The notes beneath the pieces were generated by a model. That model saw only the letters and a program-made list of their open reading frames with translations, did not search any database and was not told where the DNA came from. The position numbers were made by a program, and so were the translations under genes. From Macrotrachela quadricornifera (taxonomy: Eukaryota > Rotifera > Eurotatoria > Philodinida > Philodinidae), in NCBI GenBank assembly GCA_022393335.1, contig JAJEKB010020458.1, positions 1-64,000 of the forward strand: a stretch of 64,000 nt of DNA, written 5' to 3'. This document shows positions 49,371 to 61,571 of this stretch, one piece after another. The stretch's first letter is position 1. Each line of letters begins with the position of its first letter.

Positions 49371-52300
49371 ATCTTGTTCTGTTTCGTTCGGCTCGTCTTT
49401 TTTCTTCATCAATTAAGAAAAAATCTCCTACCAACGACGATGATTTATGCATTTCTCATTTATCAAATCGTTCATGTCCGATCTGTCGATGTCCATATGA
49501 TAATCAAAAACACAAACGCTTAATCGATACGACATGTCATCATGAAAAGTGCTATACATGTATGTTTAAATATGAACAATGTTCGATATGCTTGTCACAT
49601 TTAGGTAAGTATCAATAGATACATATGTCAAAATATTGTAAAATAAAAAAAAAAAGAAAAGAAAATTAATCAAGCATAACTAATATATAATAATTGAAAT
49701 ATGTTAAATAATTCATTAAAATTTTTATAATTATTGAATATAATGATGCTCATTATGATGTATTTATCCTTCAAATGAAGAACAATAATTTCAAATAAAC
49801 TTTATATTATTTTAGTTAAAAATCGATGTTCACAAGATAATACAACTATAATGAGATCAACATCTCCTTTAACTTCACGTAATTCTTCTTCTCAACAAAC
49901 TCCTATTTCATCAACAATAATTGCAAATAATTTACTTGTTCAAGCTTCTCCTCCTATGTCACGTACTAATATCGAACGACCTCCACCAACACCAGTTAAA
50001 CCAGTATCACACTTTCAAAAAATTCTACATCATTTTAATGGAAATAAATTATCAAATAATTCATTTATACGTGGAACACCACTTACATCAAGTCAGCAAC
50101 GTTCAGCAATTAAAACTAATGGTTCAATGCCAATTATATCAAAAAATAATACTAATAATAAATTTCCTGAACAATTACTTCCTAAACAACAACAATTAGA
50201 TGAAGTTTTTCCTCCACCACCACCTCCAGAAATGGCACATGAACAATTACTTGATATATTATTCCAAAGTAATCGTACAAGAATTTCATCAATATCACCA
50301 TCACCATCATCTTCATCAGCTACAACACATACATCAATTCCACGAATGATGATGGTAAAAAATAAGCAACAGCAACAACAACAACAACAACAAATCCAAA
50401 TTAATCCCTCCAGTATTTCTCCAAGTATGTCAAATTCTGATCTATCATTTTCACCATCAGGTTTTAATATTTTATCACCAAGTAAGTTATATCTATAGAA
50501 ATTTGTTTCAATATATACTTATTTTCTTTTTGTATTTCATAGGTATTGATACATTTTCGGGTTATGAACTTGGTCCAATGAGTAAATCAGTTCATAATAC
50601 AATGATGGAATCTCAAACATGGTCACCACCACGTTATATGACAACTCCATCGTCATCATCACCTTCAAATCATGCATGTCATTGTGGTTCTAATTTAAAA
50701 GATGAATTAAATTCAATAAATGATGAAGAAAAATGTTTTATTCAACGTGATTGGATTTATGATGAAATATTTAAATTATTAAAAGGTACAACTAAACCCG
50801 GTCTTGTTTTGTTAAGTCGTGCACCAGGTATGGGTAAAACATGGTTAATGAAAAATTTATTACGTTCAACAACAACATCATCATCATCACTACAACAAAC
50901 AGCATCAATTATTACTCGACATGAAAAAAGTATGAAAATAAATTTATTTATTTATCATAAAATAATTATTACAGAGAAAGTCAATAAAGTAATTGACGAA
51001 TTTATAATATCAATCTTATCAAGTCTTAGAAATTCTCGGGTACATATGCAGAATCGATCATATAACAGTAGTAATGAGAGAATTCTATATTCCTTTGATA
51101 TCTAGTATTGTACACATTTAATGATTCCGTTAGTAATGATTGAAAATATTTATTAATAAATTCAGTAATATAAAAAAATATTCATACTCACATTTATACT
51201 TAATCTTAATCAAACATCGTAAATACTTTTAATTTTCGATGAAAAAAACAAAGCTAATCTCTAAAATGACTTAAATTCGGTACATTCATTATTGAGAAAG
51301 ATTGAGGTTGAATGTTATTAGATTAATTTATAATTGAACAAAGCGTCTATACTTGCATAAACAATATAAAATTCATTTTTTTTATGATTCTAATTTTAAC
51401 AAAACTATTACCATTTATGTTTTAGAAATTCCATTGTTCTCGCATTCAACAAAAGTAAACTCTATAAAGAACCAGAACCAACACTATTATGTATTATTTT
51501 TTTTTAATTTTCCTATCTTTCAGATTTGCAATATTTTTTTATTGTGCCTATATCTCAGTATAGTTAGATAATGAAATCTTGAATTTTTTTCTTCTAAAAT
51601 ATGCACGATCGAAAGCTCGACAAAAGCTGTATAAATAAATTCCTATGAGAAAATAAAAAATTTTTCAATTATTTATTGATCACGCGTAATAGCGTAAGAA
51701 GTGGTACTATCATGTCGATTTTTCATTTTGATTGAGTAGGATCGAAATTCAAGATTTTATTATCTAACTTTACCGAGATATAGATAAAATAATACATGAT
51801 ACTGTTATTACTAGTTCTCATTCATAATACAAGCTGTAGAGCTGATTCTTTCCATTTAATTAATAGTAACTATGTCTAACAATCTACCAGTGTCAGTGAA
51901 TTTGCTTTTGTTAAACGTGAGAACGATGAGTTTTAAAATGTCTTCAGAACTTTTGGAATATTTAGATATCGCTGAATTTTTATGAACAACATCTTTTTAT
52001 TCTTATTACTTTTTCTAGCTTCAATAATACGAGTAAATTCAACAAAAAAATCTTCTTATGAATGGTTAAAATCTCATATATTATCATCACATTTTTGTGA
52101 TTGTTCACAGACAAATTCTTGTTCATTACCAGATATAATACATTCGATAATCTATCGTGCACTTGAACATCCATTATTACATGCTTATCGTGATGTTATT
52201 TTACGTGAACAACATACACGTAAAGCAATTACATTAAATGCATGTATACAAAATGTTGAACATGCATTTTTTACTGGTAAAAAAAAATTCTCTTTTTATA

Positions 52301-55300
52301 AACGAAAAATCTATATTTAAATTTTTAGCATTTCTTGATCAATTAAATCAGTTAAAACTTCTTGGTCATTTACAAGAATTATTTTCCATTGCAAATCATA
52401 TTTATTTAATCATTGATGGTATTAATAATGAATTATGTGATACAGAAGGACAAACAATAACAGAATTTTTATTTACTAATATTCATCGTATACCATCATG
52501 GTTAAAATTAATAATAACAATGAATCGTTTAGATGATAATCAACATCAAACAGAACAAAATACATTTCTACAAAATTTTGCTGTATTAGATATGGAAGAT
52601 GATTTAAGATTTTCAAAACATTTACATGATGATATTCGAGAATATTTATCAAAAAGATTAGCGGTAATGAATAAACTATTTGTTAATTTTTCATTCTTTT
52701 GAAAATATTTTTAATAATTGAAAAGATACGAGTTAAGATCAGAATTTTGTGCTCTTTCATAAATATGAGTTTAGAAATATTGTATCTAGTTTCTACCAAG
52801 AGTACCAAGATAACTATTGAATAGTCTAAAATTATTATTTGCAATAGTGAACGAATAGATTTTTACTGGTTTGATAAAATCCTTTTTGAAAATACTAAAA
52901 GTTGTCGAACCTATTGAATTTGTATAGCGAATGTTTTTTTTACAAAATGTGATATTAAATGAAATTGTAGTTTTTAGTCAAGTAAAACTATACACATCTT
53001 ATCAAATGCTCCTTTCTGTTTAGTTAAAAGGTTAATTATTCGAAAATGAAAATTTAAGAACAACGAAAATTAAGATATCTTGTAAGAAGACAGTAAAAAT
53101 CTTAAATATTGTATTTTTTCGGGTAGCTTTTGCTATTATTTTACTACTTTCGAACAACAACTAAGACGAACTCCTAGCTTTTCAATTGTCAAAAATATTT
53201 TTGAAACGTTGAAAAATTAACAAACATTTTGCTTCCATTGAAAATTCATTGAAACTCTTTTAAAAATCCAATTTTTATGAATTTAAACTTATATTTATGA
53301 TCATCGAGAGATAAATAAATATCTATGTTTTTTATTATTATTATTAGAACAATTGTAGTGATGAATTATACGATTTATCATCATCTATATCAAATATTGA
53401 TCAAATATGTACATTATCTCGTGGAAATATATTTTTTACTCAACAACTCTGTGATTTATTTGAACAAAGAGAATTTCCATCAAATATTGATCTACCTTGT
53501 ACATTAAATGAAATATTTTATTATCGATTTTTAAACAATAAAATTCAAGAACAAATTGAAACTTGTCGAGCTATTCTTGAAATATGTTTAGCATCACGAC
53601 GACCAATTAATTTAAATGTTTTATATAATTGTCTTAATATTGATGAAGTAATACAAATTGAATGGTCAATATTTTTACAAGTACGTATATATTTATTTAA
53701 ATTAATATTTTTATTCAAAATACGTATTTTTTTCTCTATAAAGGCTATCTCGTATTTATCTGTATTTCTAACACAATATTCAAATTCAACATATGCAATT
53801 ATTCATGGATCAATTCGAAATTGGCTAATTAATAATTCCAATCAATATTTTGCCTGTAATATAAAGTAAATATTTGTCATATATTACAAAAACTTTTTTC
53901 TTTTACTTTTCATTTTATTTTTATCTTTATAGAAAAGGCCATTCTCGTTTAGCACTTTATTTATCTCGTTCATTAACAAGTTCATTATATGGACCTGAAG
54001 CAATTGAATGTATTCGTCATTTATCTTTAAGTGATTTATTTTCTAATAATATTATTCAAATGTGTCATATAATAAAAAATTTAATCGATGATCCATCACG
54101 TTTATTAGCTTCACTTCGTAATGCATTTTATCCTGAATTAGATATAAGTGAATTACTTTTAATGATATCAGCTAATCCAGATTCATTAGTTGATTCGATA
54201 CATATGCCATTATTATGTATTGCATCACGTAATGGTTATACATCATTTGTTGAATTACTTTTAAAATATCATGCTAATGTTAATTTAATAACAAAAAATA
54301 ATGAAAATAAAACAGCTTTAATGCTTGCTGCTGAATATGGACATGAAGGAGTCGTTAAATTATTAATTAATTATAATGCTGATGTAAGTTTTATTTAATA
54401 TTTTTGGAGTATAAATTTGTTTTTGTACGACTTATAGTACAGTGTTAATTATAATTTCTGATCCTCTGCACTAAATTGTAAGTCGTATTGTAATAGGAAC
54501 AAAAAAACCTATCAAATCTGTTCTTTCTTCTTTGATTAAATTTTGAGTATCTTCTTTCCATTATGAGACATTTCAAAAAAAGACCTTTTGTATATTTCTA
54601 TAGATCACATTGAAAGATAAATATCAATTAACAGCTGCTGCTTATGCAACAAAACATGTATCTGTTTTAAAATTATTTAAATGTAATGATGATTTAATAA
54701 AACAACAAGCATTTGTTTATGCTGCATCAAATGGTTCATTAGATGTTCTTGAATTTATGTTAACTGATAATGATTATTCATCTATTGATATAAATGGTAT
54801 TGATTCTATACATGGTGAAACAGGTAAGTTTTATTTATAAAGATTTCATTAATTTATTATTAATATATATGTTTTTTTTTATAGCTTTAACAAATGCAGC
54901 AAGCTATGGTCATATAAATATAATTGATTATTTAGTAACAAATCATCAAGCAGATATAGATCGAATAAATTCTCGTCAAATGACACCATTATTATTAGCA
55001 GTTAAAAATGGTATGTGGTCATGTGTAGAATATTTACTTGATCATCAAGCATCAATAGAACATTGTGATAAACAAAATCGAACATGTTTAATAATTGCAG
55101 CTAGTGAAGGTCATTTAGCTGTTATTGATAGTTTATTAGAAAAAGGTTATGCATTTATTTGAATAAAAAAATTTTTAATTTGAATTTTTTTTTTTCGATT
55201 TTATTAGGCGCTAATGTACATCATGAAGATGAAGAAGGACTTACAGCTTTATCATGGGCTTGTTTAAAAGGACATTATCATGCTTGTGAAACTTTATTAG

Positions 55301-56520
55301 CTCATGATAGTGATATTAATCATGAAGATATACATGGACGAATACCAATTGATATGGCATCATTTTATGGTGATGTACAACTTGTTCAATTACTTATTGA
55401 TCATGGTTCAATTATTGATCATGTTGATAAAAATGGAATGCGTGCACTTGATCGTGCTATTGGATGTCGAAATGTTGCTGTAGTTAATTGTTTATTAAAA
55501 AAAAGTGTCAAACTAGGTATGAAAAATATTCATTAATTAATTATTATCAAAAAAAATAAGAAAACAAACGAATATTATTAAATATTTAATAAAAATCTTT
55601 TTTCAAAGAAACTAGTTCTATATTATTCAAAGTTATAAACTTAATGAATTATTAAATTCATTCAGGAAATTTATTGCTTATATTTTATGTACGCGTACGT
55701 CATCTATACATAGATTAGATATATATCTAAATTAAATAACAACATAGTTTTCTATTGATTTCCATATTTTGTATTTAGTTTTATGTTTTTAAGAAGGATA
55801 TAATTTCTGATAAAATTTTAAAATTAAATTTCTATTTACGATATTGCTTTTCTTTAGGCCCATCAACATGGGCATTGGCAACAGGTAAAAATGATATGAT
55901 GACAATTTTAATATCAAAATTAATTGATGATGGTATTTCACTTTATAAAGTAAATTTAATTATTAATTTATTTATTTTTTATTTGAAATTAATTTTTTTT
56001 TTAATATAGAAAAATCAATATAAAGATGCTGCTTATCGTTTTTCATATGCATTAAAAAAATTACCAATAGATAATGATCAACAAACAACAGATCAATTTA
56101 TAAATAATTTTCGATTAATGAAATACAATTGTTTAATTAATTTAGCTAAATGCAAACGAAAATTAGATGTATAAAATATAGAAAAAAATTTTTTTTTTAT
56201 TTTATAAATATAAAAATATATGAATTCTTTCTTTTTAATTTAAGTCTTATGAATTAGCTGTTGATTATTGTACACAAGCACTTTATATTCATAATACAGC
56301 CGATGGCCTTTTACTTCGATCAAGAATTAAACGAGATCAAAAGTATGATGATTTAATTTTTATATTAATTTTTTTTTTGTTGTTTTAATATAGATTATAT
56401 AATGATGCTTTGGCTGATTTACTCACAGCTAAAACTCTTGATCCAACAAATAGTGATTTAGATCGATATATTAATCGTTTAAATACTGATTTACAACATT
56501 GTCATGAAACACTTTTATAA
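49371..56520 (+). CDS. TANC / rolling pebbles homologue with N-terminal RING, 5' end not found
   Basis: A scaffold of the TANC1/2 (fly rols) family. Fifteen exons join in frame to ~1350 residues: 49371-49604, 49816-50481, 50543-50929, 52019-52276, 52329-52663, 53348-53680, 53744-53865, 53933-54383, 54604-54823, 54885-55145, 55208-55516, 55858-55949, 56010-56168, 56245-56342, 56394-56520. Order: RING-like Cys/His cluster (SCPICRCPY, TCHHEKCYTC, QCSICLSH) as in fly Rols7; Ser/Pro-rich linker with polyQ; a STAND NTPase (IQRDWIYDEIFKLL, P-loop APGMGKTW, Walker B YLIIDGI); about nine ankyrin repeats (ENKTALMLAAEYGHEGVVKL and so on); then GPSTWALATGK and three TPRs, the family's C-terminal signature. 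The first Walker A Gly is Arg. The first exon starts at an acceptor, so an upstream ATG exon is missing. In flies Rols7 links fusion receptors to the cytoskeleton in myoblasts; in vertebrates TANCs are postsynaptic scaffolds. Confidence 0.9.
51551..51780. mobile_element. MITE-like element with ~34-bp terminal inverted repeats, TA target duplication
   Basis: The left end from 51551 (TATCTCAGTATAGTTAGATA) and the right end to 51780 are inverted copies over about 34 bases with three mismatches. TA flanks both ends (51549-51550, 51781-51782), the mark of Tc1/mariner-type insertion. The 230-base element has no coding capacity and sits in intron 3 of the TANC homologue, one of that gene's two oversized introns. 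Confidence 0.75.
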
Positions 56521-56784
56521 TTATGACATTCCATTGCAACTGACCCCGGTCGATAATCTCTTCATATATATATATTTTCTTTGTTTGTAAATATCTAATG
56601 TGTTGAACAGTTAATAATATCAATGTATAATTATGTTCTATATTAAACAAAAAAAAAATCTTTCTTTTTTTTTTTTCTTTCTTTCTTCTTTTTTTGTTAA
56701 TTTGATTAAAGATATAATAGAGATGAAAACAAAGATAAATCTTTCTTGTTTTAGACTTAAACAAAGGAAATATGTTTTTAATCA

Positions 56785-57287
56785 ATGTATGAAAAAATTT
56801 TTGGTACACAGCATCGTTTGACTGTATTGAGATTATATAAAACTATACTTCGTTTACATCAAGGTCTTCCATATGAATTAAAAGAATTAGGTAATCAATA
56901 CGTTCGTGATGAATTTCGTCGTCATAAAAATGCTCAACCTGAATTTGTTACAAACTTTATGGTTGAATGGAGTGTAAGTATTTTAGAAAAGAAAAATGAG
57001 TAGAGTATAGCTTGCATGTTCTTTTTTTTTTATCGCTCCAATCGTCGTCATCGTATGACATATTTTTTCTCTTCTATTCACGATAAGCATTTCAGATGGA
57101 AGGCGTCACCTTTTCATTTTTTTTTTATTCGTAGGAGTACGCTCGAATACTAACTCGTCAAGTAACATCTAAAAATAACGAATTATTTGGTAAATCAATT
57201 GATTTAAAAGCTTTTGATCTTCTTACTGAAGATCAACTTGTTCAACTTTATAATTTATATACTGAAATAAAAAAATCTTCACAATAA
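56785..57287 (+). CDS. SDHAF3: Succinate dehydrogenase assembly factor 3 (SDHAF3/ACN9), LYR family
   Basis: Two exons (56785-56973, 57135-57287) encode 113 residues, near the usual 125. SDHAF3 is a mitochondrial-matrix LYR-motif chaperone that protects the iron-sulfur subunit SDHB during complex II assembly. Seen: the LYR-type core [15 protein letters not shown] (Tyr-Lys in place of Tyr-Arg, as in other SDHAF3 proteins), [17 protein letters not shown], and the second helix pair EYARILTRQ followed by [18 protein letters not shown]. No long presequence is evident. A TTTCTTGTTTTAG at 56742-56754, 30 bases ahead of the ATG, resembles a splice acceptor in the leader. The gene starts 264 bases after the TANC stop, and its TAA shares its final A with the ATG of the GK5 homologue. 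The 161-base intron is longer than the local norm. Confidence 0.9.
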
Positions 57288-59367
57288 TGGCAACAAAATC
57301 TAAATTAGGAAATTTACTTCGTTTAACAAGTAATTCCAATGATCAAGAACAATATCCTTCACCTCCTATTAAACAACCATATATACTTTCAATTGATATC
57401 GGTACATCATCTATACGTGCTTATATATTTTCACAAACATTTGATATTATTTCATCAAGTCAAAAACAACAAACACCCCTTTATCCAGAACCACATGCTT
57501 TTGAATTTGATCCCAAACAATTTTGGACTATTTTACTTGATGTTATAAATGAAGCAATTGAACGTGCTAAACCATTAACTGTGACAGATATAACTTGTTT
57601 AGGTATATCAACATTAAGAAATTCTGTTATATTATGGGATCGTAAAACAGGTGAAACATATTCAAATATTATTTTATGGAATGATTCAAGATCAAGTTCA
57701 CATGCAACAGCTAAAAATTCATCTTATACATGGAAAACAATACGTGGTTTTGCTAAAGTTATTTATCCTATTGTTCAAACACCTCGTATGTCAACATTAT
57801 CAAATCTTGAATTTCGTCCACAAATGATTGCCTTTAAATTATTATGGTTATTCGAAAAAAATCCTCAATTAATTCAACGTGCACAAAAAAATCAATTATT
57901 ATTTGGTTGTATTGAAACATGGCTTATATGGAAATTAACTGGTGGACAAGAACATGTAACAGATGTTTCATGTGCAAGTTCGACTGGTCTTTATGATCCA
58001 TTTTTATCCCAATGGTCAACATTACTTTGTCGAAATTTAGGTATTGATATGAAATTATTACCAACAATTAAACCAACATATGGAGAATTTGGTAGATGTG
58101 ATCCAAATTTATTTGGTAAGAAATTTTTGAATTATTTAAAAATATCGTTTAATGATGAGTACGAAATACACTGATAAATGTGCTTTTTCTTATCAGTAGT
58201 AACACTTATAAAACTCCGGAACAAATTGAATACGTGAGTCAGCCTATGAAACTCATATATCTAACATAGAAAGAGATAAACTATGTGCACAAATAAAACA
58301 ATGGGTCACACACCAGTGTCTGACACAGTTTTCAAGAGACAAAATATTCAAGATTAAATTACTCATATCATATCAGTAAAATATAATGCTCGACACGAGT
58401 TATATTCACATGATCCAATCTAGTTCAATCATTAGTAAATCCTCGTGAACTTATTAAAGTTATTTCACTGATTTTTAATCAAAAGATTCAAATCTAAAAA
58501 TATTTATTCAATTTTTAATATTGACTGATTGTTTTTAAAGGTTGTGCTATTCCTATTACTGCTGTTATTGGTGATGTCCAAGCAAGTATGTTTGGTCAAT
58601 GTGTATCTGAACCCGGCGAATGTTTACTCACATTGGGTACCGGTGCTTTTGTTAATATTTTAACTGGTCCAGTTAGTGCTTGTACCGATGGTATATATCC
58701 TCTTGTTGCCCATTCCGATCTTTCAAATGCATCAGAAAATGTTCATTTTATGCATGCTTTTCATAGTGGTTGTGCTACAGTACTTAATTGGGCAAAAGAA
58801 GCACAATTTTTTAATGATTTTTCTGAACTCAATGCTATATCAACAGATGCTCAAATAGCAAATGTATTTTTTCTTCCTGCATTTGGTGGTTATAATAATG
58901 ATCCATATTGTGGTTCAGGTTTTATTGGTATTAATAGTGAAACGAAACGCGAAGATTTACTTCGTGCTATACTTGAGTCAATTGCTTTTATCATTTATGA
59001 TTTATTTTCATTTGTACGTGATGATTATAAAAAACATCAAGGAGAAAAAAATTTAAAATGTTTACGTGCAGCTGGTGGTGTTTCAACATGTGATTTTATT
59101 TGTCAAACAATTTCAAATTTATCCGAAATGAATGTTGAACGCTGCCATGCATTTAATTTAGCATCAGGTATTGGTGCTGGATTTTTAGCTGCCTATGGTT
59201 ATGGTCTTATTGATAATTATGAACATTTTCAACAAATTATAACTGTTGATAAAGTATTTAAACCCATACAATGTGATATAACCGAAACGAATTTTAAACG
59301 ATGGAAAACAATTGTACCTCGTTTTGCTAAATGGTATTTACCAAATGAAAGAAATGATATTGATTAA
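57287..59367 (+). CDS. GK5: Glycerol kinase 5 homologue (FGGY carbohydrate kinase)
   Basis: Two exons (57287-58115, 58541-59367) encode 551 residues; human GK5 has 529. FGGY kinases phosphorylate glycerol or sugars with ATP; GK5's physiological substrate is presumed glycerol. Seen: N-terminal phosphate-1 loop [35 protein letters not shown] with [46 protein letters not shown]; phosphate-2 loop [11 protein letters not shown]; and the adenosine-binding [21 protein letters not shown] marks the second domain. The ATG overlaps the stop of SDHAF3 by one base and is the only Met ahead of the FGGY core, so the overlap is not a start-site misjudgement unless translation begins within SDHAF3 sequence. 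The 425-base intron is unusually long but shows no element. Confidence 0.92.
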
Positions 59368-60119
59368 GTTGGTTTTTTTTCTGTTTCTCCTTTTTGTGAT
59401 CTCATCTTTTTATTCGTGCTTTTTTTTGTTTTGGTTCTGGTGTTTTTTTTTTGTCTATCAATTGAGCCAAATATCTCTGTGCTGGTTTTTTTTTGCTGTG
59501 CATTATTATGTGATAAAAGTTAAAACTTTTATAATACGACTAATTTTCACCTTTAGATATGATATTTCAATTTAATACATAGATAATATTCAATATTTCA
59601 TTAATTATGTTACGAACTTCATTGCTTGGTAAGTTCGTAGATAATTGTGTTTGAAAGAGAGTTGTAATAATATAGTAAAACCTCTATAGTGAAAATCATC
59701 TGATTATGAACGCTTTTTTCCAGTCCCAAAGATGTTCACTATGGAGAGGTTTTACTGTATATAAGTTCAAGTATCATTGACGATACAATAGGATAATATT
59801 TCTAAATATAGAAGATTCCTATTATAAATGTGTTTAACATGGATTTAATTTTCGAGGATATTTCTTTATGAAGAATAATTATTTGAGAAGAATTAGTCAA
59901 GGATAATTTATCAAGGATATTTAAGATTCAATACACATAAATTACAGTCTGCATTGATAAAGACAATTGAAACGATTCTATATGTATGTTTAAAATATTA
60001 AATTGTTGAAAGAGTCATTATCTATTATCGTCTTTTTATTGAATTTAATTAAAATTGCTGTGAAAAATATCTTATTAATTTATATGATTTGTTTATTGTT
60101 ATATTTCTAATTTATTTAG
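59368..60119. other. Intergenic, includes a short MITE
   Basis: A 752-base spacer between GK5 and MRPL46. It contains the short inverted-repeat element listed separately and must contain the first exon of MRPL46, which I could not place with confidence (a weak candidate is the ATG at 59868, MKNNYLRRI). Confidence 0.5.
59673..59757. mobile_element. Short MITE (pogo/mariner-like), ~85 bp, TA-flanked
   Basis: The left end reads TAGTAAAACCTCTATAGTGAA and the right end, on the opposite strand, CAGTAAAACCTCTCCATAGT. Direct TA duplications lie at 59671-59672 and 59758-59759. CAGTxxAACCTCTATAGTG-type termini resemble those of pogo-like non-autonomous elements. Only about 40 bases separate the arms, so it is essentially two terminal repeats. 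Confidence 0.75.
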
Positions 60120-61143
60120 TTTCATCATCTATTGCTCGACGTTTAGTTGTTGCAAATGCTTCGACTAATGTTCAAGCATCCTCATCATCATCAACCAAAA
60201 AATCAGAAAAACTTCCACAAATTAAAGTTGCACTATGTATACAACGCTATGCACATTTATCACCTGAAATGAATCAATTAGAAAAAGATTATTCAAATTT
60301 AATAACACAATTAGAAACAGAAAATAGTTATTTATCAGATCATGAATTAAGACATAGAAAAGAAATGTAATTATAAAAATAATTATTTATAAAATCTATA
60401 TTATCTATATATATATATATCTTAGTGAACTTGCTAAACAACGACAAAATTCACCAACAAATACAACTACATCAACGAATATTGTTGAAACAGTGGTTGA
60501 TTTAGAAGATCGTTTAGCAAAAGAATTTAAGAATTTTCAATTTATGCCAAGAGAAACAGGTATATTAATTTTTTTAGTTTTGATTAATTTTATTATTTTT
60601 ATTTTTAGAGGATGATAAAACAAATAATCTTCGAAGTCATAATCGAAAACTTGATCAAAATTTATTATTAATTGTACAACAAAACAATACTCAAACTAAT
60701 AAAGATGAATGGATTTTTCCGGAGAAAATCTACGATGGTGAAGTATCTTTACGAGCAGTAACTATCTTATTGTTCAATAATTATTGTAAAATATTTATTA
60801 ATTAATTTTAGGTAGCTGAACACTTGACTTCAGTATGTGGAAATTTGCATTTGCAAATATCTGGAAATGCACCATTAGCTTGCTATAAAAACGATACAGA
60901 TCCGTCATCTAAAAAGGTATAAAATATATTAAGATTTTTTTTTTATATTTAATGTTTTATTACATTTATCATTGTTAGATTTTCTTCTACAAAGCTGAAT
61001 ATCTAGCAGGTGCTGTAAAACAATTTGCTACTCTCAAATCATCTCCTTATAAAGATCATGCATGGATTACTCATGAAGATCTTCCGAAATATTTATCATC
61101 ATCATATTATAAAGCTGTTAAAGATATGTTGTTTGTGTTTTAA
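60120..61143 (+). CDS. MRPL46: Mitochondrial ribosomal protein mL46 (MRPL46), first exon not found
   Basis: A component of the mitochondrial large ribosomal subunit with a Nudix-like fold. Six exons join in frame: 60120-60366, 60426-60559, 60609-60742, 60812-60916 and 60979-61143, plus an unidentified first exon before the acceptor at 60118-60119. Family marks: VALCIQRYAHLSPEMNQLEK, LETENSYLSDHELR, a coiled segment, LDQNLLLIVQQ, EWIFPEK, then VAEHLTSVCGNL, ISGNAPLACYK, IFFYKAEYLAGAV and WITHEDLPKYL. These follow human MRPL46 throughout. The exposed N terminus (SSSIARRLVVANAS) looks like part of a mitochondrial targeting peptide. No ATG lies in frame between the acceptor and the conserved core, so the start codon is in an upstream exon. 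Confidence 0.9.
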
Positions 61144-61571
61144 AAGACCATAAATAGGATAAATAAACATTCTAAAATTGCCCAAAAAAAATGATAATTG
61201 ATTCAGAAATACATTAAATCTTTGGATTATTATCACTTGTAAAATTGTCTCTTTATAATATTATTTTCATTGTCATTTATTTATGAGAATTTATAAATTT
61301 TATGTTAGGAAAAAAAGAACAAAAAAATCATTTTATTTTTTAATCAAAATAGCATATTGACGAGACCAATTTGTAATGAAATTTTAACATTCTCTACTCA
61401 AAAATTAAATTAAACCTTTCAAAATCCACTGTACTATAACAAATATTATCATATAAACGACTTATTTGCTCGTTGCAAGAACATATGTATTATTGACCAT
61501 ACATACTTAATAATCTCATTTTATATTTTTTTTCTAATTATATTTTTGTGCTTGAATAAATATGAACAATA
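61144..61571. other. Convergent 3' flanks
   Basis: AT-rich spacer between the MRPL46 stop and the sugar-dehydrogenase stop. No gene or repeat recognised. Confidence 0.5.

Noticed and set aside
51982..52018. Apparent signal peptide start MNNIFLFLLLFLASI
   Set aside because: It is the T-rich end of an intron; the coding exon of the TANC homologue starts at 52019 and joins exon 3 in frame.
55146..55207. Short read-through past the ankyrin exon
   Set aside because: Splicing with a GTTATG donor and TTATTAG acceptor restores the ankyrin repeat (LLEKGANVHHEDEEG), so the read-through is intron.
60089..60119. Apparent start of MRPL46 at 60089
   Set aside because: The codon there is TTG and the sequence up to 60119 reads as the pyrimidine-rich end of an intron with an AG acceptor.
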